A DNA stretch of 64,000 nt from Mycobacterium yunnanensis (GCF_025823185.1 NZ_JACKVK010000008.1:125565-189564), one strand, 5' to 3'. Shown: positions 17,730-28,485, counted from the first letter of the stretch. A program made the numbers and translations. Notes: a model not told the origin generated them from the letters alone.

Positions 17730-18973
17730 GGGACCGGCACCGCCTCGAGCGCACCGGTGACCATCCGCCGGGCGGTCGAGGTCAGCAGGTGCAGCCCGGC
17801 GAGCATCTGCCCGTCGGTGCTGAATTCGCGCTCGTTGTGCGAAACGCCGTCCACGCTGGGGATGAACAGCATGACCGTCGGCACCACGTCCTTGAGGTTG
17901 ACCGAGTCGTGCCCGGCCATGGTGGGCATCGTGCGCCACCGCAATCCGAGTTCGTCGGCCACCTCACCGGCCAGCGCCACCCCGTCGTCCTGATAGCGCG
18001 TGGAGGGGCGGAACGCAGCGCTTTCGATCTCGACGTGGACCTCGCCGGCCTGCTCGATCTCCGCGACCCGCTCGAGGAATCGCGCGTGGGCGGCCTCGAC
18101 CGTCTCCGCCTGCAAAGCGCGCACGTCGGCCGCCAGCCGGACGCGGGCGGGCACCACCACCGGCGAGTTGGGTTCGGTGATGAACCGCCCGACCGATCCG
18201 AGCACGGTGTCGGGGCCGAATTCGTCGGCGACCGCCCGCACGGCCAGCACCACCTGGCTGGCCCCGACGAGCGCGTCGCGCCGGTACCGCATGTGCGTGG
18301 CGCCGGTGTGGGCTTGCTCGCCGTGCACCGTGACGACGTACTTGTAGGCAGCCCAGTTGCTGGTCACCACGCCGACGTCGAGGCCGTCGTCGACCAGCGT
18401 GCGCCCCTGCTCGATGTGGATCTCGGCGTAGGACTGCGCCGGCGGCGCGACGTCGCCGCCATGAAAGCCGATGCGTCCGAGGGCATCCCGAACCGACATG
18501 CCATCCTCGTCGACGACCTCGAGGACCGCGTCGGCGTCCGCCTTGCCGGTGTAGACCGCGCTGCCCATCAAGCTTGGCGAGAAGCGCGACCCCTCTTCGT
18601 TGAACCAGTTGACCGCCGCCACGTTGAATCGCGCGCCACCGGGCCGGGCGGCCACCGCGGCTGCGGCGTAGGCACCGGCCAGCACGCCGTAGGCCCCGTC
18701 GAACCGCCCCGAGGTGGGCTGGCTGTCCAGATGCGAGCCGAGGAGGACCCACGGTTCATCCGCCACGACCTCGGCGCAGCCGTACATGTTGCCGACCGCG
18801 TCGACTCGGCAGTGCAGGTCATGACGGCCGAACCAGTCCCGCAACCATTCTCGGGCTCGGCCGTCGGCCTCGGTGCCTGCCTCCCTGTGCACCCCGCCAG
18901 CTGCAGTCGCGCCGATCGCCGACAGCTCGGCGAAGTCGGCGAGGAACGCCTCGTCGGTGAGGTCTGACGTCAT
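17726..18973 (-). CDS. M20-family N-carbamoyl-amino-acid/allantoate amidohydrolase
   Basis: 415 aa, typical length. The ATG at 18973 overlaps the symporter stop (ATGA). Dinuclear metal site residues are visible: His81 in LLGSHLDSQ, bridging Asp92 in GRFDGAYGV, Glu126/Glu127 in [10 protein letters not shown], His in AEIHIEQG, and His in VSHNERE near the end. The lid-domain signature [14 protein letters not shown] contains the substrate carboxylate-binding Arg. This subgroup cleaves N-carbamoyl amino acids, allantoate or ureidoglycine/ureidoglycolate, releasing ammonia and carbon dioxide or an amino acid. No allantoinase or hydantoinase lies nearby, so the source compound must be imported or made elsewhere. 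Confidence 0.92.
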   Translation of the reverse strand: MTSDLTDEAFLADFAELSAIGATAAGGVHREAGTEADGRAREWLRDWFGRHDLHCRVDAVGNMYGCAEVVADEPWVLLGSHLDSQPTSGRFDGAYGVLAGAYAAAAVAARPGGARFNVAAVNWFNEEGSRFSPSLMGSAVYTGKADADAVLEVVDEDGMSVRDALGRIGFHGGDVAPPAQSYAEIHIEQGRTLVDDGLDVGVVTSNWAAYKYVVTVHGEQAHTGATHMRYRRDALVGASQVVLAVRAVADEFGPDTVLGSVGRFITEPNSPVVVPARVRLAADVRALQAETVEAAHARFLERVAEIEQAGEVHVEIESAAFRPSTRYQDDGVALAGEVADELGLRWRTMPTMAGHDSVNLKDVVPTVMLFIPSVDGVSHNEREFSTDGQMLAGLHLLTSTARRMVTGALEAVPVP

Positions 18974-20526
18974 CGTTGTTCGTCGGCCAACTCGTGGACC
19001 TGGTCCTCGAGTGCCACCGGCGGCACGGGCGCCGCGATCCGCATCTTGGTCTTGGCGGCCTCGAACATGTCGTCCACCCGGGCCTTGTCGGCGTCGTCGG
19101 ACGTGATCAGCGTGGCCGCCGCCAGGAACACCGCGAGGTTGACCACGAGGCCGACGATACCGCCGGTGAGACTGCCCAGCCACCGGATGTCGTCGGGGTA
19201 GATCGAGGTGAGCACCATGGCCACCAGGAATCCCGACACCATGCCCGCGACCGCACCCTGCTTGTTGCCGCCCCGCCAGAAGATGCCAAGGAACAGGGGC
19301 ACCGACAGCTGAATCACGCCCTGATAGGAGATCTGGGCCAGCAGCTGCAGCCGCGTCATGTTGAAGGTGGCGTACGCGACGACGCCGGCGGCGATCATGA
19401 AGACGAGCATCGAGGTCTTCGCCACCTGGGTGAGCCGCTTGTCGGTCAACGGCCGCTTCGTGGTGTTCACCAGGTCGTTGGCGATCTGCAGGCCGCACAC
19501 CTGCACGCTGCCGTCGATGTGGCCCATGGACGCGGCGAAGACGATGGTGATGCCAAGGCCGAGAAGCCACGTGCCGCCGTAGTCGCTCATGATCGTGAAC
19601 CAGCCCGCCTGTGGGCTGTCGGCGACGTCGGGCATGACCGTGGCAGCGATGCCGACCAGCATCAGCAGGGTGTAGAAGACACCCGAGATCAACACGGTGC
19701 ACAACGTGCCGGACTTGACCGACCGGACGCTGGATGCGGTGTAGATGCGCTGGAAACTGGTTGGCCAGCAGAGCGATCCGACCACGCCGGTGAAGATGAG
19801 CGCGAAGATGTACAGCGGCCCGTACTTGTCGCCGTCACCCGGCAGCACCAGGTACTTGTCGGCGACGTCGTTGAGGTCGCCGATGCTGATGGGGCCGCCC
19901 GCGACGCCGGACAGCAGCACCACGCACAGGATGGCGGAGAAGACGTAGGCGACGGTGCCCTGGAAGGCGTCGGTCATGATGAGGCCGCGCATGCCCATTC
20001 GGACGGTCCAGTACTGCCGGATGAGGATGACCGCGAGGCCGACTATCAAGCACGTGGTCACCGACCAGGCGCCGTCGCTGGCGAGCTCGAATACCGTTCC
20101 GAGGGCCTGCATCCCGAGGACCACCCAGGGGAAGAGCGACACGATGCCGATCACGCTGGCGACGATGCGCACCGCGGGGGAGTCGAACCGCTTGCCGAGG
20201 AGGTCGGGCTGGCTGCGCAGGTCGTACTTCTTGCCCCAGCGCCAGGCCCTGGTGGCCATGAAGTACATCATCGCCACGCCCAGGCTCGAATAGGCCAGGC
20301 CGTACAGACCGAAGACGCCGGCGCCCGTCGCCAATCCGAAGAAGGCGATGAACGTCGATCCCGGCCACCACGAGTTGACGTAACTCATGGCGACGTACCA
20401 GGGACCGTAACTGCGGCCACCGACGGCGTACTCGTCGAAGGTGGGCGCCGTCTTCTGTTGCGTCACATACAGAATGGCGATGACGATGGCGTAGAACACC
20501 GCCAGCATCGCGAGCATGATCCACAT
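18970..20526 (-). CDS. sodium:solute symporter (SSS family)
   Basis: 518 aa with about 13 hydrophobic helices, normal for the SSS family. Seen: an N-terminal helix, then [20 protein letters not shown] (residues ~31-50, the family's first conserved block) and [19 protein letters not shown]; later MTDAFQG and [17 protein letters not shown], which match the conserved cytoplasmic loop of SSS carriers. Members import proline, pantothenate, sugars, allantoin-like or carboxylate compounds with Na+. It is preceded with a 1-nt gap by a small membrane protein and followed by an overlapping amidohydrolase gene, so the imported solute is probably an amide, ureide or carbamoyl compound. Confidence 0.92.
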   Translation of the reverse strand: MWIMLAMLAVFYAIVIAILYVTQQKTAPTFDEYAVGGRSYGPWYVAMSYVNSWWPGSTFIAFFGLATGAGVFGLYGLAYSSLGVAMMYFMATRAWRWGKKYDLRSQPDLLGKRFDSPAVRIVASVIGIVSLFPWVVLGMQALGTVFELASDGAWSVTTCLIVGLAVILIRQYWTVRMGMRGLIMTDAFQGTVAYVFSAILCVVLLSGVAGGPISIGDLNDVADKYLVLPGDGDKYGPLYIFALIFTGVVGSLCWPTSFQRIYTASSVRSVKSGTLCTVLISGVFYTLLMLVGIAATVMPDVADSPQAGWFTIMSDYGGTWLLGLGITIVFAASMGHIDGSVQVCGLQIANDLVNTTKRPLTDKRLTQVAKTSMLVFMIAAGVVAYATFNMTRLQLLAQISYQGVIQLSVPLFLGIFWRGGNKQGAVAGMVSGFLVAMVLTSIYPDDIRWLGSLTGGIVGLVVNLAVFLAAATLITSDDADKARVDDMFEAAKTKMRIAAPVPPVALEDQVHELADEQR

Positions 20527-20527
20527 G

Positions 20528-20806
20528 TCAGCCTCCGAGGTTCTCTACGAGGGGTTCGAGCGAGTCGTCGTCGAGCTCGCCGCGGATGTCTTCGACGACG
20601 TAGAAGGCCGCCAGGGTCAGGCCGAGCACCAGGGCGTCGACGATCCAGTACGCGATCGCGAACGGGATGCCGAGGATCTCGACCCTGCTGCCGCTACCCC
20701 ACAGGTACAGCGGCGGGAACAGTGCGAACAGCAGCGCGACGGCGTACAGCGTGCCGAAGAAGGCGACGATGGACCGCCGGCTGAGCCCCTTGATGAATGC
20801 CGTCAT
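20528..20806 (-). CDS. small two-helix membrane protein, DUF3311-like symporter partner
   Basis: 92 aa with two hydrophobic helices (~14-35 and ~47-68) around the loop PPLYLWGSGSRVEILGIPF, and an acidic C-terminus. The layout and the central LGIPF motif resemble the small DUF3311-type proteins encoded just before SSS symporters in many actinobacteria, where they are thought to act as an accessory subunit. It overlaps the phosphatase stop by 4 nt (ATGA) and lies 1 nt before the symporter start, consistent with equimolar production. The family assignment is by recall and only moderately certain. Confidence 0.75.
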   Translation of the reverse strand: MTAFIKGLSRRSIVAFFGTLYAVALLFALFPPLYLWGSGSRVEILGIPFAIAYWIVDALVLGLTLAAFYVVEDIRGELDDDSLEPLVENLGG

Positions 20807-21603
20807 AGCCGAACTCCTCGTTGGTTCCGATGTGCTGCCAGAGGGGCGCTCACGTATGCGCGGAGTGTCTCGTGAATCCGCCCGTTGCTCGCGATTCCGT
20901 TGCCGCTGTTGAACACTCGCCGCCCGTCGAGGCTGGTGAACCGTCCGCCGGCTTCTTCGATGATCACCGGCATCGGTGCCAGGTCATATGGTTGCGTCGT
21001 GTAGTCGACCACGGCGTCGGCGAATCCGCACGCCACCATGGCATAGCCGAACGCGTCGCCCCAGGTGCGGACCGTGGCGCCCTGGGTGTGGAGATCCTCG
21101 ACGACCTCGGGTTCCCAATCCTCGAGCCAGGTGGCCATGACGTACGCGCCGTCGAGCGTGGCGCGGTCCGACACCCGTGCCGGCATGCCGTTGCGGAAGC
21201 ACCCCTTGCCGCGTTCGGCGTGGACGACGATGCCGGCACTGGGCAGGTTGATGATCCCGAACACGATGTCGTCACCCTCTTGCAGGGCGATGAGGTTGGC
21301 GTACAAGGGAACCCCGCGGACGAAGGACTTCGTGCCGTCGATGGGGTCGACGATCCAGGTGAAGCCGGAGTCGCCCTCGTCGTCGGGAAACTCCTCGCCG
21401 ATGAAGCGGTCCCGAGGATGGTGCGCCGCCACGGTGTCGCGCATCGTCTGCTCGATTTCCCGATCGGCGACGGTGACGGGTGTGCCGTCGCGCTTGGTCT
21501 GCACCGCGAGGGTGCCGTCCTCGAAGTAATGCCTGGACACGGCGCCGGCACTCTCGGCGAGTTCGAGAGCGAGGGCGATGCGGTCTGCCCGGTCGTCGCT
21601 CAT
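20803..21603 (-). CDS. inositol-monophosphatase-family phosphatase
   Basis: 266 aa, full length. The lithium-sensitive phosphatase metal site is complete: Glu70/Glu71 in FIGEEFPDDEG, Asp86/Asp89 in WIVDPIDGT, and Asp207 in YDLAPMPVIIEEAGG. This superfamily includes inositol-1-phosphatase, histidinol-phosphatase HisN and 3'-phosphoadenosine phosphatase; the YDLAP and NSGNG motifs resemble the HisN/IMPase branch. It is the first gene of the seven-gene operon, divergent from a GntR regulator. A phosphatase beside two small-molecule kinases suggests a phosphorylated cyclitol, sugar or amino-alcohol intermediate. A role in histidine synthesis is unlikely, as no his genes are near. Confidence 0.9.
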   Translation of the reverse strand: MSDDRADRIALALELAESAGAVSRHYFEDGTLAVQTKRDGTPVTVADREIEQTMRDTVAAHHPRDRFIGEEFPDDEGDSGFTWIVDPIDGTKSFVRGVPLYANLIALQEGDDIVFGIINLPSAGIVVHAERGKGCFRNGMPARVSDRATLDGAYVMATWLEDWEPEVVEDLHTQGATVRTWGDAFGYAMVACGFADAVVDYTTQPYDLAPMPVIIEEAGGRFTSLDGRRVFNSGNGIASNGRIHETLRAYVSAPLAAHRNQRGVRL

Positions 21604-21624
21604 GGTGTCCGAAGATGCCGCTAG

Positions 21625-21636
21625 ACCATTTCTGGT
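21625..21636. promoter_or_regulatory. possible GntR operator
   Basis: ACCA-TTTC-TGGT, a 4-bp inverted repeat 22 nt upstream of the phosphatase start and in the 113-nt region shared with the divergent GntR gene. Placement fits an autoregulatory operator; the arms are short, so support is weak. Confidence 0.28.
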
Positions 21637-21704
21637 TCGTCGCGCCGCACGTTAACCGCGTGTAACAACGTCGTTCGGCCCGTGCCCGGGTGCCCTGCAG
21701 TGGG

Positions 21705-21710
21705 TAACGT
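21705..21710 (+). promoter_or_regulatory. TANNNT -10 box upstream of the GntR regulator
   Basis: TAACGT with a 6-nt spacer to the ATG at 21717 and no clear ribosome site, predicting a leaderless regulator mRNA. Confidence 0.48.
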
Positions 21711-21716
21711 CAGGCC

Positions 21717-22487
21717 ATGCTCCTCCTCGAGCACGCGCACGAGGCCTTGATGCGCCTGGCCACCGAACTCGCCGAACGCGGTGAGTCCAGACTGCCCACC
21801 GAGCGCGTCCTGGCGCAACGGTTGGAGACGTCGCGCACCACGGTCCGCAAGGCCTTGGACCGCTTGGAGGACGACCAGGTGATCCGCCGTGTGCGCGGCC
21901 GCGCCGGCGGCGCCTACCTGGTCGGCGTGACGTCGCAGGCCGCCGCGGACGGATCGGCACCGCTGTGCCACCCCCACGGCATCCTGCGCAGCCTGAATAC
22001 GGTGAAGGGCATCCCAGAGATCCTGCACGAGCAGGGATTTCGCGATGGCACCACCGTCATCTCCGCCGAGGTGGCGCCCGCGTCGGCCAGGGTCGCCAAC
22101 GCGCTCGGTCTCGACCAGGACGAGCGGGTGGTCGCGTTGCAGCGGCTGCGGCACGCCGACGGCGAGACGCTCTCGCTGGAGCGGATGTATCTTCGCCCCG
22201 AACTCGTCGACCTGCTGGCCACCGAGATGAAGTCGGTCTACCGCACCCTCCGCGCGCAGTTCGGCGTCCAGATCTGCGTCGCCGACGAGTCGATCGAGAT
22301 CGCCGCGCTCTCGTCCTCGGAGGGCGAGCTGCTGGACCAACCGTCCGGTACTCCGGTGCTGAAACTGGAACGCACCGGGTACGACCAGCTGGGCCGGGCC
22401 GTGGAGTATTCGGTCGACCTGTTTCGCGCCGACCGGACCCGGCTGCACGTGCGGACGCAGTCACCGGTCACCCCGCGTCGGATGTGA
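21717..22487 (+). CDS. GntR-family transcriptional regulator with UTRA domain
   Basis: 256 aa. The N-terminal winged helix (~1-75) has the GntR signature RLPTERVLAQRLETSRTTVR (~25-44) and the wing VIRRVRGRAGGAYLV. The C-terminal ~170 residues look like a UTRA/HutC ligand-binding fold (DERVVALQRLRHADGETLSLER, then GRAVEYSVDLFRADRTRL near the end). HutC-type regulators bind a pathway metabolite and release DNA. It sits head-to-head with the seven-gene operon, 113 nt away, so it most likely represses that operon and senses its substrate or a phosphorylated intermediate. The dnaK promoter lies downstream but is separately controlled. Confidence 0.9.
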   Translation: MLLLEHAHEALMRLATELAERGESRLPTERVLAQRLETSRTTVRKALDRLEDDQVIRRVRGRAGGAYLVGVTSQAAADGSAPLCHPHGILRSLNTVKGIPEILHEQGFRDGTTVISAEVAPASARVANALGLDQDERVVALQRLRHADGETLSLERMYLRPELVDLLATEMKSVYRTLRAQFGVQICVADESIEIAALSSSEGELLDQPSGTPVLKLERTGYDQLGRAVEYSVDLFRADRTRLHVRTQSPVTPRRM

Positions 22488-22574
22488 CGCCGGACCCCGC
22501 CGAGACTGCGTCCACGGTCGTTACTCGGCGGTCTTCACGACCGTCAGCGCAGTTTCGACGCGGACGGCTGCTCC

Positions 22575-22603
22575 GGGAATGAAACGCGTGTCGCCCCGGT
22601 TGT
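22575..22603 (+). promoter_or_regulatory. SigH-type promoter of the dnaK operon
   Basis: GGGAAT at 22575-22580 and GTTGT at 22599-22603, 18 nt apart, fit the ECF SigH/SigE pattern GGGAAY...cGTT known from mycobacterial heat and oxidative stress genes including dnaK. The same spacing recurs at clpB. The leader would be ~115 nt and contain both HAIR repeats. Confidence 0.65.
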
Positions 22604-22615
22604 GCCGTTCGACAA

Positions 22616-22636
22616 CTTGAGTGACTCAGGCTCAAC
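22616..22636. promoter_or_regulatory. HAIR site 1 (HspR operator) of dnaK
   Basis: CTTGAGT-N7-GCTCAAC, against the HspR-associated inverted repeat consensus CTTGAGT-N7-ACTCAAG. It begins 13 nt after the SigH-like -10 element, where bound HspR would block initiation. Confidence 0.82.
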
Positions 22637-22670
22637 TCTCGCTTGACACCATTGCATCCGCAGGGGCAAG

Positions 22671-22691
22671 CTTGAGCGCGGTCCACTCAGA
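22671..22691. promoter_or_regulatory. HAIR site 2 (HspR operator) of dnaK
   Basis: CTTGAGC-N7-ACTCAGA, a second, weaker match to the HAIR consensus with the exact 7-nt spacer, 55 nt downstream of the first. It lies after a TTGACA hexamer (22643-22648) that could belong to a second, housekeeping promoter. Confidence 0.7.
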
Positions 22692-22725
22692 CCCCAGAAC
22701 GTTTTCTATACAGGAGGCAGTAACT

Positions 22726-24581
<1,856 letters not shown>

Positions 24582-24585
<4 letters not shown>

Positions 24586-25214
24586 CCCAGTCGAACGATC
24601 CGCACGAGCCGGTGACCATCACCGACAAACGGCGCGTCGATCCCGACACGGGTGCAGTTCGATCTGATTCGGATCCGGCGTCGGCCCCCAGTGGGTCGAC
24701 GCCGGACCCGGCGGGTGCGGACTCGGCCCCCGAGACCGACGAAGCCGCCGAGCTCAAGTCGACGCTGCAACGCGTCAAGGCGGAATACGACAACTACCGC
24801 AAGCGTGCGGTCCGTCAGGAACAATCCGCGGCCGAACGCGGCAAGGCCTTCGCGGCCACCCAGCTGCTGCCCGTGCTCGACGATCTCGAGCGGGCGCGCA
24901 AGCACGGTGACCTCGAAGCTGGACCGCTGAAGTCGGTGGCCGACAAGCTCTCTGGCGCGTTGCACGCCATCGGGCTGGTGGCCTTCGGAGCCGAGGGTGA
25001 CCCGTTCGACCCGTCACTGCACGAGGCCGTGCAGCACGACGGTGACGGCAACAATCCGGTCATCGGAACCGTCATGCGCCAGGGCTACCGCCTCGGTGAC
25101 GGCCCGGTACTGCGGCACGCGATGGTCGGCGTGGTCGACGCGCCCGACACGAACGACGTGTCACATGCCCACAACGCACCGAACGGCAACGAGAATTCAC
25201 AATCAGATCAATAG
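24582..25214 (+). CDS. grpE: nucleotide exchange factor GrpE
   Basis: 210 aa from a GTG overlapping the dnaK stop (GTGA). It releases ADP from DnaK. A disordered, acidic N-terminus (~1-55) precedes the long dimerisation helix ([19 protein letters not shown]...) and the C-terminal beta-domain with [13 protein letters not shown] and [23 protein letters not shown], the DnaK-contact signature. The last ~25 residues are polar and variable. Overlap with dnaK suggests coupled synthesis. Confidence 0.97.
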
Positions 25215-25249
25215 GTTGACAGGACTGGCAGGAAGGGAGGTGACGCAGC

Positions 25250-26428
25250 ATGGTCCAGCGCGAATGGGTTGAGAAGGACTTCTACAAAGAACTCGGCGTC
25301 TCCTCCGATGCCAGCGACAGCGAAATCAAGAGTGTCGCCCGCAAGCTGATGGCCGAGAACCACCCCGACCGCAACCCGAACAACCCGGCGGCCGAGGAGC
25401 GGTACAAGGCCGTCGGCGAGGCCAAGGACGTCCTCTTGGACAAGGCCAAGCGCAAGGAGTACGACGAGACCCGTCGGCTCTTCGCCAACGGTGGCGGCCG
25501 CCGCTTCAACGGTGGCGGTGGCGGCGGCAACTTCGGCGGATTTGGCGGCGAGGGAGCCGAATTCAACCTCGGCGACCTCTTCGACGCGGCCCCGCAGGCC
25601 GGGGGCGCCAACATCGGCGATCTGTTCGGTGGGCTCTTCGGTCGCGGTGCTCAACAGCCGCGGCCGAGCCGCCCTCGCCGTGGCAACGATCTGGAGACCG
25701 AGACGGAACTGTCGTTCCTCGAGGCGACCAAGGGCGTCGCGATGCCGCTGCGGCTGACCAGCCCGGCGCCGTGCACCAACTGCCACGGCAGTGGTGCGCG
25801 GCCGGGCACCAGCCCGAAGGTGTGCCCGAACTGCAACGGTGCCGGCGTGGTCAACCGCAACCAGGGCGCCTTTGGCTTCTCCGAGCCGTGCACGGAATGC
25901 CGGGGCACGGGCTCGATCATCGAGGAGCCGTGTGACGAATGCGGCGGCAAGGGTGCCACCACCCGGACCCGCACCATCAACGTGCGCATCCCACCGGGTG
26001 TGGAGGACGGCCAACGCATCCGACTCGCCGGCCAGGGCGAGGCGGGTCTGCGCGGCGCACCGTCGGGCGATCTGTTCGTCACCGTGCACGTGCGGCCCGA
26101 CAAGGTGTTCGGCCGGACGGGTGACGACCTGACCGTCACGGTTCCGGTCAGCTTCCACGAGCTTGCTTTGGGCACAACGCTTTCGGTGCCGACACTCGAG
26201 GGCAAGGTCGGGGTACGGGTGCCCAAGGGCACGTCCGACGGACGCATCCTGAGGGTCCGCGGCCGCGGCGTGCCCAAGCGCGCGGGCGGTCACGGTGATC
26301 TGCTGGTCACGGTGAAGGTCGCGGTTCCCCCGAACGTCGAGGGCGAGGCCGCCGAGGCGCTCGAGGCCTACGCGAAGGCCGAGCGGGCGAGCGGGTTCGA
26401 CCCGCGGGCCGGATGGAGCGGTGCGTGA
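25250..26428 (+). CDS. dnaJ: co-chaperone DnaJ (Hsp40, DnaJ1 type)
   Basis: 392 aa. Stimulates the DnaK ATPase and delivers unfolded clients. J domain (~10-75) with the HPD tripeptide in MAENHPDRNP, Gly/Phe-rich linker (~80-140, GGGGGGNFGGFGGEG), four zinc-finger repeats CTNCHGSG, CPNCNGAG, CTECRGTG and CDECGGKG, then the beta-sandwich C-terminal domains. A GGGAGG ribosome site precedes the ATG; grpE ends 35 nt upstream. Mycobacteria also have a second dnaJ elsewhere next to hrcA; this is the operon copy. Confidence 0.98.
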   Translation: MVQREWVEKDFYKELGVSSDASDSEIKSVARKLMAENHPDRNPNNPAAEERYKAVGEAKDVLLDKAKRKEYDETRRLFANGGGRRFNGGGGGGNFGGFGGEGAEFNLGDLFDAAPQAGGANIGDLFGGLFGRGAQQPRPSRPRRGNDLETETELSFLEATKGVAMPLRLTSPAPCTNCHGSGARPGTSPKVCPNCNGAGVVNRNQGAFGFSEPCTECRGTGSIIEEPCDECGGKGATTRTRTINVRIPPGVEDGQRIRLAGQGEAGLRGAPSGDLFVTVHVRPDKVFGRTGDDLTVTVPVSFHELALGTTLSVPTLEGKVGVRVPKGTSDGRILRVRGRGVPKRAGGHGDLLVTVKVAVPPNVEGEAAEALEAYAKAERASGFDPRAGWSGA

Positions 26429-26817
26429 TGAGCGAGAAGGATCCCTCCTCTGCTGCGCGGACCTTCCTGATCTCGGTGGCCGCCGAGCTTGCGGGCATGC
26501 ACGCCCAGACGCTGCGGACCTACGACCGGCTCGGCCTGGTCAGTCCGCAGCGTAGCTCCGGCGGCGGGCGCCGCTACTCCGAGCGTGACGTCGACCTACT
26601 CCGCGAGGTGCAGCGGCTCTCGCAGGACGAGGGCGTGAACCTGGCAGGCATCAAGCGCATCATCGAATTGACCAACCAGGTCGAGGCGCTTCGTTCGCGG
26701 CTCAACGAGATGGCCGACGAGGTCGAGCGGCTGCGCGCCAACCAGCGCCGCGACCTCGCCGTCGTACCCAAGAGCACCGCGCTGGTGGTCTGGCAGCCGC
26801 GCAAGGGTGCTCGCTAG
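26428..26817 (+). CDS. hspR: heat-shock repressor HspR (MerR family)
   Basis: 129 aa from the ATG at 26428, which shares one base with the dnaJ stop (TGATG); an in-frame ATG at 26413 would add five residues. MerR-type helix-turn-helix: ISVAAELAGMHAQTLRTYDRLGL (two adjacent halves ~15-37) and RRYSERDVDLLREVQRLS, then a coiled dimerisation helix (TNQVEALRSRLNEMADEVERLR). HspR binds HAIR repeats with DnaK as co-repressor, closing a feedback loop on this operon and on clpB. Three HAIR sites are visible in the window, two here and one at clpB. Confidence 0.97.
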   Translation: MSEKDPSSAARTFLISVAAELAGMHAQTLRTYDRLGLVSPQRSSGGGRRYSERDVDLLREVQRLSQDEGVNLAGIKRIIELTNQVEALRSRLNEMADEVERLRANQRRDLAVVPKSTALVVWQPRKGAR

Positions 26818-27237
26818 TCGAAGGCTGACGCGAGCCACGAGCGGCACGCCGTCCCGCGCGGCGACCTTCGTTGTCTGGGGCCATCGCGGAAACCTCATCT
26901 CGTTCGCGCTGTGGCCCGGGTTCGCCTTTGAATTCTAGGCTGCCGAAAGACGGCGGCGGCCAATAGCTGGCGTGGCGGTGCGGCATGGTTCGGGCGAGGG
27001 TATTGCTAAGCGTCAAATGTCTTGTCGAAGCGCCTATCCGTCCCACATGTCGGCCAGCGGGCAGGCCGCGGAGTTCGATAGGTTGATTCCGAGTGGCGCG
27101 ATTGCTAGTTAGTTATGCCGCAAGACCTTGGAGGTGGCCCTCGCCGCGTGGTGCGGCCGGGGTTTGCGATGGCCGCAATCCGCGAGTGGTGGCAGCGGGC
27201 CACGAAGTGCGTAGGGGTACGTAGAGGGGAGGTGACC
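26818..27237 (+). other. 420-nt intergenic region, no gene seen
   Basis: Between hspR and the first GT87 gene. Frames crossing it on both strands lack family signatures, and the base composition is less G+C-rich than the surroundings. A 6-bp complementary pair (CGAAGG just after hspR, CCTTCG ~50 nt later) might be a weak terminator. An in-frame ATG at 27115 would extend the GT87 N-terminus by 41 residues, but no ribosome site supports it. Nothing else was recognised. Confidence 0.5.
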
Positions 27238-28485
27238 GTGGCGTCAGCAGCAGCACCAAATTCCGGCCATAGTAGCGCCGCCGAGCGGTGGCAGTGCCGG
27301 TTGCTGCGAATTGCGCCTCTCCTGCTCGCGGCATCCGTCCTCATACGATTCGCTGCCAGCGTCCTCCAGTACGGCGATCTCTATATCGACCTGCGTGTAT
27401 ACGTGGTGGGCGGTGCGGCGGTAGGGCGGCCCGGCACGTTGTACGACGCCTTCTCCCTCGACGGAGTTGGCCAGCACCTGCCGTTCACCTATCCGCCCTT
27501 CGCGGCGATTCTCTACTACCCGCTGCACTGGTTCCCGTTTGCGATCGTGGCGTTTGCATGGACGGCAGCGACCATCGCCGCCCTGTATGGCGTGGTGCGG
27601 ATCAGTCAGATGATGGCAGGGTCAGATAATCCTCGCGCTGCCATGTTGTGGACTGGCGCTGCCATATTGTTCGAACCCGTTAGAAGCACATTGGATCTTG
27701 GACAGGTCAACATGTTTCTCATGTTGGCCGTGCTGTACGCAGCTCGCTCCTCACGCTGGTGGGTGTCGGGATCGCTTGTCGGTCTCGCCGCAGGGGTCAA
27801 GCTAACCCCTGCGATCGCCAGCTTCTACCTACTCGGGATGCGGCGGTGGACCGCGGCAGCGGCGTCTATTGTCGCATTCGTTGCCACCATCGGGGTATCG
27901 GCAGTACTGCTCCCGCGAGAAACGCGGCTCTACTTCACCGAACTTCTCGGTGACGTGCAGCGGGTCGGAGCGGTGGACTATGCGCCGAATCAATCGTGGC
28001 AAGGGACCCTCTCGCGCATCGTCGGCTACGACGTTGGTCGCGGACCTCTGTTGTTGTTGGCAATATTCGCGACTGCGATCCTGGCCGCGTTCGCCTGGCG
28101 TGCGCTAGGTGGGCGATTTCAAATCCGCGATGCGCTCGGCTCGCTGTTAGTGATTCAACTGTTCGGGCTGACGATATCGCCGGTTTCGTGGACCCACCAT
28201 TGGGTGTGGGTGGTTCCGTTGGTGGTCTGGCTGTTTCACGGCCGATGGTGCGACGCTCCAGGGGTCAAAGTCCTGCGGTGGCTTTGGGTGGCGTTGCTTC
28301 TGATCGGAGTTCCGACCCTCCTGGCGCTGCAGCCGCAGGACTACTCCCGCCCTTGGTACTTTGCGTGGGCTGATGCCGTATACGTGCCGATGACCCTTGC
28401 AACGTTCGCATGGATGATCGTCGCCGGTCGCCAGGGAGCGAAACAGGATGGGGACCGGCGCGCGATACGTGCGGGCGAACGATAG
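27238..28485 (+). CDS. GT87 polyprenol-phosphate-mannose-type mannosyltransferase, copy 1
   Basis: 415 aa from the GTG at 27238, which follows GGGGAGG by 5 nt. About ten transmembrane helices, the GT-C membrane fold that uses decaprenyl-phosphate-mannose outside the membrane (PimE and MptC/Rv2181 relatives). The catalytic-loop Asp is in IDLRVYVVGG, followed by PGTLYD and FTYPPFAAILYYPLH; later VKLTPAI and SPVSWTHHWVWVVPL are family landmarks. Likely adds mannose to a phosphatidylinositol mannoside, lipomannan or another envelope glycan; acceptor unknown. Codons rare in mycobacteria occur (ATA, TTA, AGA), unlike neighbours, hinting at acquisition or drift. It is about half identical, by eye, to the next gene. 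Confidence 0.85.
   Translation: MASAAAPNSGHSSAAERWQCRLLRIAPLLLAASVLIRFAASVLQYGDLYIDLRVYVVGGAAVGRPGTLYDAFSLDGVGQHLPFTYPPFAAILYYPLHWFPFAIVAFAWTAATIAALYGVVRISQMMAGSDNPRAAMLWTGAAILFEPVRSTLDLGQVNMFLMLAVLYAARSSRWWVSGSLVGLAAGVKLTPAIASFYLLGMRRWTAAAASIVAFVATIGVSAVLLPRETRLYFTELLGDVQRVGAVDYAPNQSWQGTLSRIVGYDVGRGPLLLLAIFATAILAAFAWRALGGRFQIRDALGSLLVIQLFGLTISPVSWTHHWVWVVPLVVWLFHGRWCDAPGVKVLRWLWVALLLIGVPTLLALQPQDYSRPWYFAWADAVYVPMTLATFAWMIVAGRQGAKQDGDRRAIRAGER

Noticed and set aside
18976..20784. 602-codon open frame opposite the symporter and small membrane protein
   Set aside because: His/Asp/Arg/Gly-rich shadow; the minus strand has clear SSS motifs and helices.
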